A DNA stretch of 64,000 bases, from NCBI GenBank assembly GCA_040753795.1, contig JBFMDX010000012.1:64774-128773 (forward strand), read 5' to 3'. How positions within the stretch are numbered: the first letter of the stretch is position 1; every line of letters begins with the position of its first letter. Source of the DNA: Thermodesulfobacteriota bacterium. GTDB lineage: Bacteria > Desulfobacterota > Desulfobacteria > Desulfobacterales > Desulfosudaceae. The notes beneath the pieces were generated by a model that did no database searches, was not told the origin of the DNA, and worked only from the letters and a program-made list of their open reading frames with translations. Shown piece after piece: positions 11,673-20,655 of the stretch. The position numbers were made by a program, and so were the translations under genes.

Positions 11673-12683
11673 CTATTCAAAGGATTTAATATCGGCCGAA
11701 TCGCGTAGTTCCTTGATCCAGGCGCTGAATTTTTCGTCCAGTTTTTCATTATAAAGTTTTTCGTGAATTTTTTCGGCTACCTCATTGTTGAGGCTGCCGT
11801 CATTTTTAATAATGGACTGCACGTAAAAAATCTGATACCCCACATCCGTTTCCATAACCGGGGTTATTTTGCCTTCACCCGTGCGGATAATGGTTTCCTT
11901 GAGGTCGGCGGCAAGATCATTTTCGGCAAACGTGCCGATATCACCTCCGGAACTGGCAAAAGAAGACTGGGAATATTGTTCCGCCATGGACTCAAAAGGC
12001 GCGCCCTCTTCTATTTTTCGATGAACCTCTTCCATTTTTTCCCGTACGGCCGCTTTATCTTCGGGGTTGGCCCCCTTGGGCGCTTGCATGATGATATGCC
12101 GTAAATGATACTGGGTCCCGGCCGTAAATTCATCCCGGCTGTTTTGAAAATACGTTTCCACCTCTTCGGGGGTAACGACGGTTTTTGACTTAATCTCAAG
12201 TCTCAATAATTTAGTTTTAAGTATCTGGCTTTTTATCTGATCACGATACTCATCCATGGTATATCCGGATTCCTTCAAGAAAGACTGAAAGGCTTCGTCG
12301 GAATAGAGTTTGGACGTTCTCATCTGTTCCAGGGCCGCGTTGACCTCCTTCTCATCGGCAATGATTCCCAGTTCAGCCGCTTTTTGGGTGACCAGTTTTT
12401 CGCTGATTAAATTATTGAAGATGTCCTCATGGGCACGGTTCAGCATCGTCTCTTCCGTCTGTTCCGGAAGTCCACGTTCTTTTATATTTTTAATATAAGG
12501 CGCCATGGCTTTATCTACTTCTGACTGCAGAATAATGTCGTTGTTGACAATGGCGGCGATCCGATCGACGACGACTTCCGCCGCCGCCGGCGCAGCTACC
12601 GTCACCATCGCCGCGAACACAAGACCTATCGTCAACAACACCGCCCGCCGAGTTCCGCCGTTTATCCTAAAATTGATTTCCAT
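11673..12683 (-). CDS. SurA-like periplasmic chaperone / peptidyl-prolyl isomerase
   Basis: A 336-aa exported protein. Residues 1-35 are a signal peptide (hydrophobic LLTIGLVFAAMVTVAAPAAA, likely cleavage after AAA). A SurA N-terminal chaperone domain (VVDRIAAIVNNDIILQSEVDKAM) is followed by one parvulin PPIase domain with YHLRHIIMQAPKG, FESMAEQYSQSSFASSGGDIG and VGYQIFYVQSI. E. coli SurA has two parvulin domains; this protein has one. It probably assists outer-membrane protein folding. Its start overlaps by 22 bases the end of a second, domain-reduced SurA-like lipoprotein, suggesting the two act together. Confidence 0.9.
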   Translation of the reverse strand: MEINFRINGGTRRAVLLTIGLVFAAMVTVAAPAAAEVVVDRIAAIVNNDIILQSEVDKAMAPYIKNIKERGLPEQTEETMLNRAHEDIFNNLISEKLVTQKAAELGIIADEKEVNAALEQMRTSKLYSDEAFQSFLKESGYTMDEYRDQIKSQILKTKLLRLEIKSKTVVTPEEVETYFQNSRDEFTAGTQYHLRHIIMQAPKGANPEDKAAVREKMEEVHRKIEEGAPFESMAEQYSQSSFASSGGDIGTFAENDLAADLKETIIRTGEGKITPVMETDVGYQIFYVQSIIKNDGSLNNEVAEKIHEKLYNEKLDEKFSAWIKELRDSADIKSFE

Positions 12684-13342
12684 CGCGCCTCGTTGAATTC
12701 AATGGTATATTTTTGCTGTAACGTATCCAGCCATTGCGGATATTGCTCCTGCGCCTTTTCCCGTCGCAGATATCTCACAAAAGTAGCGTCGGGCGCCTCC
12801 CCGTCAGCGACCGGGGCTACCCGCCCGCCTCCGCGGAAACCCCGGTAGGCCTGGCTGACTTCCTCCGGGGTTAATTTGATTCCGGCGACCAGTTCCTTGT
12901 CGATCACTTTTTCGGTCAGCAGCCTCATTTCCACCCGTTTTTTCCAGGCCTGAAGAGGGATCGCTTTTTCCAGGAGTGTGGTTTCAAAAGCGCCTTCCGG
13001 GTAATCCTTCCTGATCTCATTGAATGCTTTTTCCAGTTCATCCGGCGTCACCGTCAGGTCAAGTTCTTTCGCCCGCCGGCTTAAAATCAGTTCTTCAGTC
13101 AACTGTTTCAGTAGACGGGCCTTCAACGTCGTGATGACTTGATTGTTCTGCAGCGCTTCATAAGGATAGGACGCTTTCATGACCTCCAGGGCATCCAGAT
13201 AATCCCGGACGGTTACCTCATTATTGCCGATACGCAGCAGATAGTCATCCGGTATATCACGACTACTGCCGCACCCGACCACCACCAGAAAAAAAATCAG
13301 GCAGGCCAGGCCTGTCTGGTGCCGCGGAGTCCTGATGGTCAT
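12662..13342 (-). CDS. SurA-N-like lipoprotein without a PPIase domain
   Basis: A 226-aa lipoprotein: basic N-terminus, hydrophobic core LACLIFFLVV and lipobox VVGC with the lipid-anchored Cys at residue 24. The mature part has a SurA-type N-terminal chaperone fold (LLRIGNNEVTVRDYLDALEVM, LLKQLTEELILSRRAKELDL, TPDELEKAFNEIRKDYPEG), then a helical region, but no recognisable parvulin domain, only a short tail ending QKYTIEFNEARWKSILG. An in-frame ATG at 13399 would put 19 residues before the signal peptide; ATG 13342, preceded by GAAAGAAGG, is preferred. It is followed by surA with a 22-base overlap. Confidence 0.8.
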   Translation of the reverse strand: MTIRTPRHQTGLACLIFFLVVVGCGSSRDIPDDYLLRIGNNEVTVRDYLDALEVMKASYPYEALQNNQVITTLKARLLKQLTEELILSRRAKELDLTVTPDELEKAFNEIRKDYPEGAFETTLLEKAIPLQAWKKRVEMRLLTEKVIDKELVAGIKLTPEEVSQAYRGFRGGGRVAPVADGEAPDATFVRYLRREKAQEQYPQWLDTLQQKYTIEFNEARWKSILG

Positions 13343-13446
13343 GGGCCTTCTTTCCCGAATCGTTTTGTCTGAAATAGCCTCAAACAGGTATTTTGCCATT
13401 CAAAGAACCCGGCCGATTTTCCCCGTCACCGGTTTCATGTGCTAAA

Positions 13447-16400
13447 TTATTTATTGTTAACACGAAGAGTTATGTCTTTCAATAAATTTCTGGCAAAGAC
13501 GATCCCCTGGCGGGGTCTCTTCTCCGACAGCGCAACCCGGACGGTCTGGCCGGAAACCGTCTCAAAGAGGAGTTTCTTTTGTGCAAGCACCGCTTCGGCG
13601 TTCTGCTGTTCTTCGAGTCGATCCGGCCCGAATTGCAGGCACAGATGGGTATCGGTCAGGTCCAGTTTTCTGACGTTCGCGCTGACGGCAAAAACCTTGA
13701 GCAGGATTTTCAGCAGCAGATTTTCCGTTTCCGCCGGCAGTTTCCCGTACCGGTCGATCAATTCCTCCTTGACCTCGGTGATATCAGCGGCTGTCCGGGA
13801 CCTGGCCAGGCGCCGGTAAATCGACATCCGCTGGTCAATATCCGGAATATATTCGTCGCTGATATAAGCCGACAGCGGGATGTTGATTTCCGGGTTGACG
13901 GCTTCGGCGACCGGCTCCCCTTTCAATTCCGCCACGGTGTTTTCCATCAGTTGCAGAAACATGTCATACCCGACGGCGGCGATGTGCCCGGACTGGGACA
14001 CGCCCAGCACCGAACCGCCGCCGCGGATCTGAAGATCGCTCAAGGCAATCTGGAATCCGGAACCGAGATCGCTGTGCTCCATCAGCACCTTGAGCCGCTT
14101 CCGGGCATCCCGGCTAAGGGCACTGTCTCTTGGGATAAACAGGTAGGCATAGGCCTGTTCGTCGGACCGGCCCACCCTTCCCCGAAGCTGGTAAATCTGG
14201 GCCAGCCCGAACCGGTCGGCCCGGTTGACGAAAATCGTGTTGGCGGCCGGGATATCCAGCCCGGACTCGATGATCCGGGTGCAGACGAGCATATCGATTT
14301 CCCGGTTGACAAACCGCAGCATTTCCTTCTCCAGCTTGTCGCTGGCCATGCGGCCGTGGGCCACGCCGATTCTCACCTCCGGCACCAGCTTCTGGAGGTG
14401 GTCCGCGATGTACACTAATTTATTAATGTTATTATGGACGAAGTAGATCTGACCGCCGCGCTTCAATTCCCGCCTGACGGCCGCCTTGATGATGCCGTCG
14501 TCGAACTCGGAGACATAGGTTTTGACCGCCAGCCGGTCTTCGGGCGGCGTCTTGATGACGCTGATATCCCTTACACCGATAAGCGACATGTGCAGGGTCC
14601 GGGGAATCGGGGTGGCGGTCAGGGACAATACGTCCACCGTGTTTCTCATGGTTTTCAGTTTTTCCTTGTGCTTGACGCCGAACCGCTGCTCCTCATCCAG
14701 GACGACCAGGCCGATATCCCTGAAAACGACATCGTTGGACAACAGCCGGTGAGTGCCGATAACGATATCGATTTTTCCTTCACTGATTTCCCGTACGATC
14801 TGTTTTTGTTCGGCGGCCGACCGGAACCGGTTCAGGCAGGCGATCCGTACCGGATAGTCGGTAAAACGGGTGGAAAACGTCTCCCGGTGCTGTTCCGCCA
14901 GGACCGTGGTAGGGACCAGCACGGCCACCTGTTTGCCGTCGCAGACCGCCTTGAACGCGGCCCGCATGGCGATTTCGGTCTTGCCGAAGCCCACGTCACC
15001 ACAGACCAGCCGATCCATGGGTTTGCCGGATTCCATGTCCGTCAGGACCTCTTCGATGACCTTGAGCTGATCCTCGGTTTCCTCGTAGGGGAAGCGGGAC
15101 TCAAAGTCTTCAAAATAAGTGTCGGCGGCACTGAAAGAAAAACCCGGGTTGACCTTGCGCCGGGCATATAATTCCAGCAGTTCCCGGGCGATTTTTTCCG
15201 CTTCCTTTCTGGCTTTGGCTTTGGCCTTCTGCCAGGATTTTCCGCCCATTTTATCCAGCTCGGGAACGGCATCATCCACGCCGATGTATTTTCGGGCCAT
15301 ATCCATCCGGTCCACGGACAGATAAAGGCAGTCTTCATCCCGATAACGGATCAGCAGAAAATCGCCCTCGACTTTTTCCACCCGGATTTTCCGTATGCCT
15401 TCGTAGCGTCCGATGCCATGGTCCGCGTGAACGACCAGGTCCCCCTCCTTCAATTCTTCCAGTTCCAGAATTTCCGAGCGGACATCCGGATGGCGAACGC
15501 TTCTGCGACGGCGGCCGCCGGCAAAAACATCGGATTCGCAGATGAGGGACAAGCCGCAGTCCGGAGAAATAAAACCGGACGATACCTGCCCCGTAACCAG
15601 TCCGATCGAGCCCGGATCGGCCGTCAGCATGTCGGAAAAGGTGCCGGCCAGGACCGGTTGAATATCATAAGAAAACAGCATCTCCTGAAGGCGATCGGCC
15701 CGGGAGCGGCTGCCGCAGACGATAACCGTGGTCTGCCCTTCCGCCCGGTTGCCGGCAATCCACTCCGCCAGGGGCTTCAGCGGCCGGTCCCGGTCCGGGT
15801 TGTATTTCAGGGACACCGGCAGACCGGTCACCGTCCGGATATCCAGCCGGAGATGATCGGCCGGCCGGTCGGAGCAGATACTGTCTTCCTGCCCGGGCAG
15901 CATGCGGAAGATAACCAGGCGGTATCCGTACATGATCCGCCTGGCCTCTTCCCAGTCCAGAAAAGAGGTTTCGGGGGGGACGCACATTTTTTTTTCGTCC
16001 CGTGAGGACAGGTAATTGTCGCTGATCATCCGGCGGTGATCGACCGCGGCTTCCGCGATAATGTCCGGAGCGGCCATTACGAAACAGGCGTTGGCGGGAA
16101 GATAATCAAAAAAGGAAGACAGCTGTTCATAAAGCAGCGGCATCAGTCCTTCCATGCCTTCACAGTTGATCCCTTCCGTCACCCGGTCGATCAGATCTCT
16201 GGAAACGGACACGGGCAAATCCAGTTCCGCCGCCTGTTTCTGCACGGCGGCGATAAACCGGCCGGTATTGCCCCGGGGCAAAATCGCTTCTCTGGCCGGC
16301 AGCAGGATGGCTTCATCGACGGGGGTGGTCCGGCGCTGGGAAACCGGCGAAAAGAACCACATCGTATCGATCATGTCGCCGAACAGTTCCAGGCGGACAG

Positions 16401-16968
16401 GTTCGGGATACATGGGTGAAAACACGTCCAGTATCCCGCCGCGCAGGCAGAAATCCCCCGGCTCCTCGACGATGGCGGAACGGGCATAACCGCCGGCGAT
16501 CAGTTTTTCCGTCAGCGCCGGGAGGTCGATGGCTTCACCGGCCATAATGATTTCAGCAAAATCGCATAAAACGGTTTTCGGGATCAGCCGCTGCAGCAAT
16601 CCCTCCAGCGATAGAACCATCACCGCCGGCATTTCTCCCTGGGACATCCGGTACAGCAGGCGGATGCGGGCGGCCGCCGTCCGGTTATGATAAGACAGCG
16701 GTTTAAACGGCAGGATATGGTAGGCCGGGAACAGTTCCGCCGCCGGTTCCCGCGTTTCACCCCGGTAAAATTCCAGATCATTCAGCACCCGTTCGGCTTC
16801 CCGGGAATCGGCCGTGAGAACGACCACCGGTACGCCGGCGGATCGCGTTATCTCGGAAACGAGATAGGCGCCGGCGGATCCGTCAATTCCGGAACATTCC
16901 AGCCGGCAATCGGATAAATGAACGGCCTCCGTCAGCCGGCTGATTTTTTTCTCTTGATTTTGAGCCAT
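13447..16968 (-). CDS. mfd: Transcription-repair coupling factor Mfd
   Basis: A 1173-aa ATP-dependent translocase that removes stalled RNA polymerase and recruits UvrA. Order: UvrB-like N-terminal domains (~1-350), the RNA-polymerase-interacting CarD-like domain (LKEGDLVVHADHGIGRYEGIRKI), and the RecG-like helicase core with Walker A GDVGFGKTEIAMRAAFKA, DEEQRFGVKHKEKLK, LTATPIPRTLHMSL and QLRGRVGRSDEQAYAYL, then the D7 domain (IPDIDQRMSIYRRLA). An alternative ATG at 17028 would start inside the tRNA-Thr gene, so ATG 16968 is preferred. It is the first gene of the long minus-strand series; the gap to the SurA-like lipoprotein is about 100 bases. Confidence 0.97.
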   Translation of the reverse strand: MAQNQEKKISRLTEAVHLSDCRLECSGIDGSAGAYLVSEITRSAGVPVVVLTADSREAERVLNDLEFYRGETREPAAELFPAYHILPFKPLSYHNRTAAARIRLLYRMSQGEMPAVMVLSLEGLLQRLIPKTVLCDFAEIIMAGEAIDLPALTEKLIAGGYARSAIVEEPGDFCLRGGILDVFSPMYPEPVRLELFGDMIDTMWFFSPVSQRRTTPVDEAILLPAREAILPRGNTGRFIAAVQKQAAELDLPVSVSRDLIDRVTEGINCEGMEGLMPLLYEQLSSFFDYLPANACFVMAAPDIIAEAAVDHRRMISDNYLSSRDEKKMCVPPETSFLDWEEARRIMYGYRLVIFRMLPGQEDSICSDRPADHLRLDIRTVTGLPVSLKYNPDRDRPLKPLAEWIAGNRAEGQTTVIVCGSRSRADRLQEMLFSYDIQPVLAGTFSDMLTADPGSIGLVTGQVSSGFISPDCGLSLICESDVFAGGRRRRSVRHPDVRSEILELEELKEGDLVVHADHGIGRYEGIRKIRVEKVEGDFLLIRYRDEDCLYLSVDRMDMARKYIGVDDAVPELDKMGGKSWQKAKAKARKEAEKIARELLELYARRKVNPGFSFSAADTYFEDFESRFPYEETEDQLKVIEEVLTDMESGKPMDRLVCGDVGFGKTEIAMRAAFKAVCDGKQVAVLVPTTVLAEQHRETFSTRFTDYPVRIACLNRFRSAAEQKQIVREISEGKIDIVIGTHRLLSNDVVFRDIGLVVLDEEQRFGVKHKEKLKTMRNTVDVLSLTATPIPRTLHMSLIGVRDISVIKTPPEDRLAVKTYVSEFDDGIIKAAVRRELKRGGQIYFVHNNINKLVYIADHLQKLVPEVRIGVAHGRMASDKLEKEMLRFVNREIDMLVCTRIIESGLDIPAANTIFVNRADRFGLAQIYQLRGRVGRSDEQAYAYLFIPRDSALSRDARKRLKVLMEHSDLGSGFQIALSDLQIRGGGSVLGVSQSGHIAAVGYDMFLQLMENTVAELKGEPVAEAVNPEINIPLSAYISDEYIPDIDQRMSIYRRLARSRTAADITEVKEELIDRYGKLPAETENLLLKILLKVFAVSANVRKLDLTDTHLCLQFGPDRLEEQQNAEAVLAQKKLLFETVSGQTVRVALSEKRPRQGIVFARNLLKDITLRVNNK

Positions 16969-17023
16969 TCTCACGTTATTTTCTTGCCTGTTTTGGTTTA
17001 CCTGAACATCTGAAAGTGTTCCG

Positions 17024-17099
17024 GCCACCGTAGCTCAGCCGGCAGAGCAACGCATTCGTAATGCGTGGGTCGGAGGTTCGATTCCTCTCGGTGGCTCCA
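17024..17099 (+). tRNA. tRNA-Thr (anticodon CGT)
   Basis: A complete cloverleaf: acceptor stem GCCACCG (17024-17030) pairs with CGGTGGC (17089-17095); the D stem is GCTC/GAGC; the anticodon arm is ACGCA-TTCGTAA-TGCGT with anticodon CGT, reading ACG; the T arm is GGAGG-TTCGATT-CCTCT. The discriminator is T and CCA is encoded (17097-17099). It is divergent from mfd and followed by a decayed ATPase gene. I see no repeat of the tRNA 3' end downstream, so an integrated element is not demonstrated. Confidence 0.97.
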
Positions 17100-17325
17100 T
17101 AAAATCAATAAGTTACAAAACCTTCTGCCTCTCCCCAAAACCTTACGGACCCGAAACGTAACCTGTTTCCCGGCAAGCGCCTTTTCCTTGTATCAAAAAT
17201 AAGCCGGGAAAAAAAGAACCGTAACTGAAGTTTTTTGCAATTTCACACCGGATGGCTTGTTAATCCGGGCACGCCTAAGCTATTTTCTGTATATCGAAAA
17301 CTTTCTAATAATTGGGGCGAGTTTT

Positions 17326-17773
17326 TTGTATAAACGAAACATCTATCTTGACCGAATCCGGCAATTCCTGGGCAAGCCGGTGGTGAAGGTCATTACGGGC
17401 ATGAGGCGCGTGGGCAAAAGCTGCCTTCTGCGAGAGATTATCGATCTTCTGCGCGAGGATGGCGTGGCGGCAGGTAATACCCTTTACGTGAACATGGAGT
17501 CCCTCGATTTTGAACATGTCCGCACGTATCGTGATTTGCAGATGGAAGCGGAACGATCGCTGCTAAACGGAAACCGTCTATCAGTACGTCAGTTCCATTG
17601 ATAACACCATCCTGCTGGCCACGCCTCAGGTCATTAAGCGAGAATTCGGCGTATTGCGCGACATCCCCGATAACTACCCGAAATGCGTCATCAGCATGGA
17701 CACGGCTTTCGGGGAGGACATCGACGGCATACGCCGTTACCATCTGGCTGATTTTCTGCTTGAAAAGTCATAG
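17326..17773 (+). pseudogene. Remnant of an AAA ATPase (DUF4143-type) gene
   Basis: The first part (TTG start at 17326 behind GGGGCGAG, to about 17565) encodes the N-terminus of a COG1373-type ATPase: YKRNIYLDRIRQFLGKPVVKV, Walker A GMRRVGKSCLL, then LYVNMESLDFE. Translation in that frame stops at 17601. From about 17580 a different frame continues without a start and encodes the family's C-terminus (ILLATPQVIKREFGVLRDIPDNYPKCVISMD), stopping with TAG at 17771-17773. The central ~250 residues (Walker B, DUF4143 and nuclease-like region) are missing. This is best read as a large internal deletion with frame change. The gene is surely inactive as an ATPase. Confidence 0.85.
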
Positions 17774-17813
17774 AATAAGGCAGCATGCTTAATGCTTTCT
17801 CTGCAACATCTTG

Positions 17814-17842
17814 TTGCCATATCCACCAATGTGCTTTAAAAT
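17814..17842 (+). promoter_or_regulatory. Predicted sigma70-type promoter for the acyltransferase-hydrolase operon
   Basis: TTGCCA (17814-17819; 5 of 6 consensus) and TAAAAT (17837-17842; 5 of 6) are separated by 17 bases, 66 bases before the ATG at 17909. The region is AT-rich compared with its surroundings. Confidence 0.6.
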
Positions 17843-17908
17843 AAAAGATTATATAATGAACGATTAGCAGACAATCGGCAACCCTAAAAACGGCAGACAC
17901 AACCGCTC

Positions 17909-20086
17909 ATGAATCGTTACGCTTATCGGACAACCGGACTGGTGATCAAGACCCTGTCGGGATTAATTAAACCGAAGGTCAAAATTCACGATCAGAACAA
18001 GATACCCGCGGATCATTCCCTTATTTTTGTGGTGAATCATTTCACCCGGGCGGAAACCCTGCTGGTGCCCTACTACATCAACAAAATCACCGGCCGCAGC
18101 ATCTGGTCCCTAGCCAGTCAGGACCTTTTTAAAGGCGGCCTGGGTTCGTTTCTGGAGAAACTGGGGGCGGTTTCCACCGGCGACCCGGACCGGGACAAGC
18201 TGATCGTCAAAACCCTGCTGACCAACGAGGCGTCCTGGGTTATTTTTCCCGAAGGCCGGATGGTGAAGAACAAGAAGATATATGATGTCGTTGACCAGAA
18301 AGGGCAGTTCATCGTTTCTTCTTCGGCGGGCAAGCATCCGCCGCATACCGGCGCGGCAACCCTGGCGCTGCGGACCGAATTCTACCGCAGCCGTATTGAA
18401 CGGATGGTGGAGAACCTTCCGGACGAAGCCAGGCGCCTGCTGGATCTTTTCGAGATCGACACGCCGGAAACCATCCGGGGCAAGAAAACGCTGCTCGTTC
18501 CGGTCAATCTCACCTACTATCCCATCCGGGCAAAAGAAAATATCGTCAGCAACCTGGCCGGCAGACTGTTTGAAAACCTTTCCTCCCGCGCCCTGGAGGA
18601 GTTGCAGACCGAGGGGACCCTGCTGCTCTCGGACACGGACATCGATATCCGTTTCGGGGAACCGATCGATGTGACCCCCTATCTGGATTCACCGCTCATC
18701 CGGGAAAACATCGAACTGCAGGCCAGAATCGACTTTAACGATTCTATTGCCGCCAAACAGGTGCTCCGGGACACGGCCGTTCAGATCATGGAACGGTACA
18801 TGTCGGCCATCTACAACATGACGACGGTAAACCATGATCATATTTTCGCTTCGCTGTTGAAATACATTCCGGAGGAGCGGATTCCGGAAGACGATCTGAA
18901 GCGGAGAGCCTATCTGGCCATTGACAAAATCGACTCCCTGGCCACGCGTACGTTTAAACATACCAGCCTGCAGCAGGATCAGACCCATCTTCTGACGGAT
19001 GACCGGCATCACAAATATGCCAATTTTATCGCTATCGCCGAAGAAACGGGCGCCGTTAAGAAGGCAGACGGTTTTCTGACCAAAACGGAAAACATGAGCC
19101 TTCCGCCGGATTTTCACAGTGCCCGGGTGACCAATCCCATCACCGTCATCGCCAATGAGGTCGAGCCCCTGTCTGATTTTCAGGAAGCCGTCCGCGAACT
19201 GGCCGCGCCCACGTGCGAGACCATTCAAAAGAAAGTAACCGCGCATCTGATCGCCGGGGACACGTCCGATTTTGAAAATGATTACGCGCAATACGCCATT
19301 CCGGGAGAATCAAAAGATAAAAACGTCGGCCGCCCTTTTTTATTAAAAAGCCCCTCACCAAGGACCGGTGTTGTCCTGGTACACGGGTACATGGCCGCGC
19401 CGATGGAAGTCCGGGCCCTGGCCGATTATTTAAACAGTCTTGACATCACGGTCTATGTCCCGCGCTTAAGAGGTCACGGCACTTCCCCCGTCGATCTGGC
19501 CCGGCGGTTGTATGCCGAATGGATCGAATCCGTGGAAAAAGGATATGCCATCGTCAAAAACAGCTGCGACCGCGTCATCGCCGGCGGCTTTTCCATGGGG
19601 GCCGGGCTGGTTCTTGATCTGGCCGCCCGGGTCAATGACGACCTGGCCGGCATTTTCGCCGTGGCGCCGCCCCTGAAACTTCAGAATTTTTCCAGCAATT
19701 TCGTGCCGGCGGTCAATTTGTGGAACCGGCTGCTGAAACGCATCAATGTTGACAAAAACCGGGTCGAATTTATTGAAAACACGCCGGAGAACCCGCATAT
19801 CAATTATTCGCGCAACCCGCTGGCGGGTATTTCCGAAATGGGACGGCTGATGGACACGCTCGAGTCCAGGCTTCCCGCCATTACCGTTCCGGCGCTGATT
19901 CTCCAGTCACAGGCGGACCCGGTGGTCAACTCCAAGGGATCCCGGATGATTTTCGAAAAACTCAGCTCAACGGACAAAGAGTATCTTCTGGTTAACTACA
20001 ACCGTCACGGCATCATCAACGGCGAGGGGTCAGATCGCGTTTTCCGGGCTATCGGCGAATTCGTCCGGAAAATAATGGTGGATTAA
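17909..20086 (+). CDS. Fused 1-acylglycerol-phosphate-acyltransferase-like / alpha-beta hydrolase protein
   Basis: A 725-aa two-domain protein. Residues ~1-320 resemble PlsC-type acyltransferases: a motif I equivalent VVNHFTRAET (H44, with Glu49 where the HX4D motif has Asp) and FPEGRM (113-118). Residues ~480-725 are an alpha/beta hydrolase: oxyanion region LVHGYMAAP (H492), nucleophile elbow GFSMG (S562), acid D670 (SQADPVV) and H700, a complete triad of the carboxylesterase/monoacylglycerol-lipase type. No signal peptide or clear membrane span is visible, so it is likely cytoplasmic or peripheral on the inner membrane. Likely roles are phospholipid remodelling or ester cleavage coupled to acyl transfer; the substrate is unknown. 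A promoter lies upstream. Confidence 0.8.
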   Translation: MNRYAYRTTGLVIKTLSGLIKPKVKIHDQNKIPADHSLIFVVNHFTRAETLLVPYYINKITGRSIWSLASQDLFKGGLGSFLEKLGAVSTGDPDRDKLIVKTLLTNEASWVIFPEGRMVKNKKIYDVVDQKGQFIVSSSAGKHPPHTGAATLALRTEFYRSRIERMVENLPDEARRLLDLFEIDTPETIRGKKTLLVPVNLTYYPIRAKENIVSNLAGRLFENLSSRALEELQTEGTLLLSDTDIDIRFGEPIDVTPYLDSPLIRENIELQARIDFNDSIAAKQVLRDTAVQIMERYMSAIYNMTTVNHDHIFASLLKYIPEERIPEDDLKRRAYLAIDKIDSLATRTFKHTSLQQDQTHLLTDDRHHKYANFIAIAEETGAVKKADGFLTKTENMSLPPDFHSARVTNPITVIANEVEPLSDFQEAVRELAAPTCETIQKKVTAHLIAGDTSDFENDYAQYAIPGESKDKNVGRPFLLKSPSPRTGVVLVHGYMAAPMEVRALADYLNSLDITVYVPRLRGHGTSPVDLARRLYAEWIESVEKGYAIVKNSCDRVIAGGFSMGAGLVLDLAARVNDDLAGIFAVAPPLKLQNFSSNFVPAVNLWNRLLKRINVDKNRVEFIENTPENPHINYSRNPLAGISEMGRLMDTLESRLPAITVPALILQSQADPVVNSKGSRMIFEKLSSTDKEYLLVNYNRHGIINGEGSDRVFRAIGEFVRKIMVD

Positions 20087-20154
20087 AAAACGAATTGTTT
20101 TAAGATAAATGATTATTCCAACCAGCAGTTAATAATTAAGGGAGGGAGTCTGCC

Positions 20155-20655
20155 ATGTTAAAGCGATACCGAGTGGTGATACTGGTCACTGCCCTTATCT
20201 GTTTTGCCGCGATAGGCGTCTGGGCAGCGGCCGCTAAAATCATGAGCGTTCAAATGAAAGTCAGTGAACTGCGGTCCTCGCCGTCGGGTTTGAGCAGTGT
20301 GGTCGCCACCGTCAAGATGGGCGACCGGATGACGGTTCTTGAGGAAAAAGGCGCCTGGACAAAGGTCTCAACCGAGTCCGGTGTTATCGGCTGGATACCC
20401 TCATCATCCCTGATCAAAGGGACGGTAAAGGTCAATGCCGGCGGAGCTGATGCCAAGGTCGCCGCTTCCAGTGATGAAATGTCCCTGGCCACCAAGGGGT
20501 TTACTTCTCAAGTTGAATCTGATTTCAAAAAACAGCACAAGGATATTGATTTCACCTGGGTCGACAAAATGAACGAGATGAAAATCACAACGGAAGAGAT
20601 GAAAGATTTTCTGGAAGCAGGCGACGTTCAGGTCGGGAAAGGAGGCGCGCAATGA
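20155..20655 (+). CDS. Exported bacterial SH3-domain protein
   Basis: A 166-aa protein with an N-terminal signal peptide (VVILVTALICFAAIGVWAAA). Residues ~27-90 form a bacterial SH3 fold: MSVQMKVSELRSSPSGLSSVVATVKMGDRMTVLEEKGAWTKV, then GVIGWIPSSSL. The C-terminal half is polar and helical (MNEMKITTEEMKDFLEAGDVQ) with no known domain. Such proteins often bind peptidoglycan or partner proteins in the periplasm. A GGGAGGGAG Shine-Dalgarno precedes the ATG. Its stop overlaps the start of the M48 gene by 4 bases, so the two are translationally coupled. Confidence 0.8.
   Translation: MLKRYRVVILVTALICFAAIGVWAAAAKIMSVQMKVSELRSSPSGLSSVVATVKMGDRMTVLEEKGAWTKVSTESGVIGWIPSSSLIKGTVKVNAGGADAKVAASSDEMSLATKGFTSQVESDFKKQHKDIDFTWVDKMNEMKITTEEMKDFLEAGDVQVGKGGAQ

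Noticed and set aside
16969-17028. Upstream ATG at 17028 for mfd
   Set aside because: It would begin inside tRNA-Thr; the ATG at 16968 is adequate.
17100-17325. Attachment-site repeat of the tRNA-Thr 3' end
   Set aside because: I looked for the tRNA 3' end repeated downstream in this region and did not see it, so no integration site is claimed.
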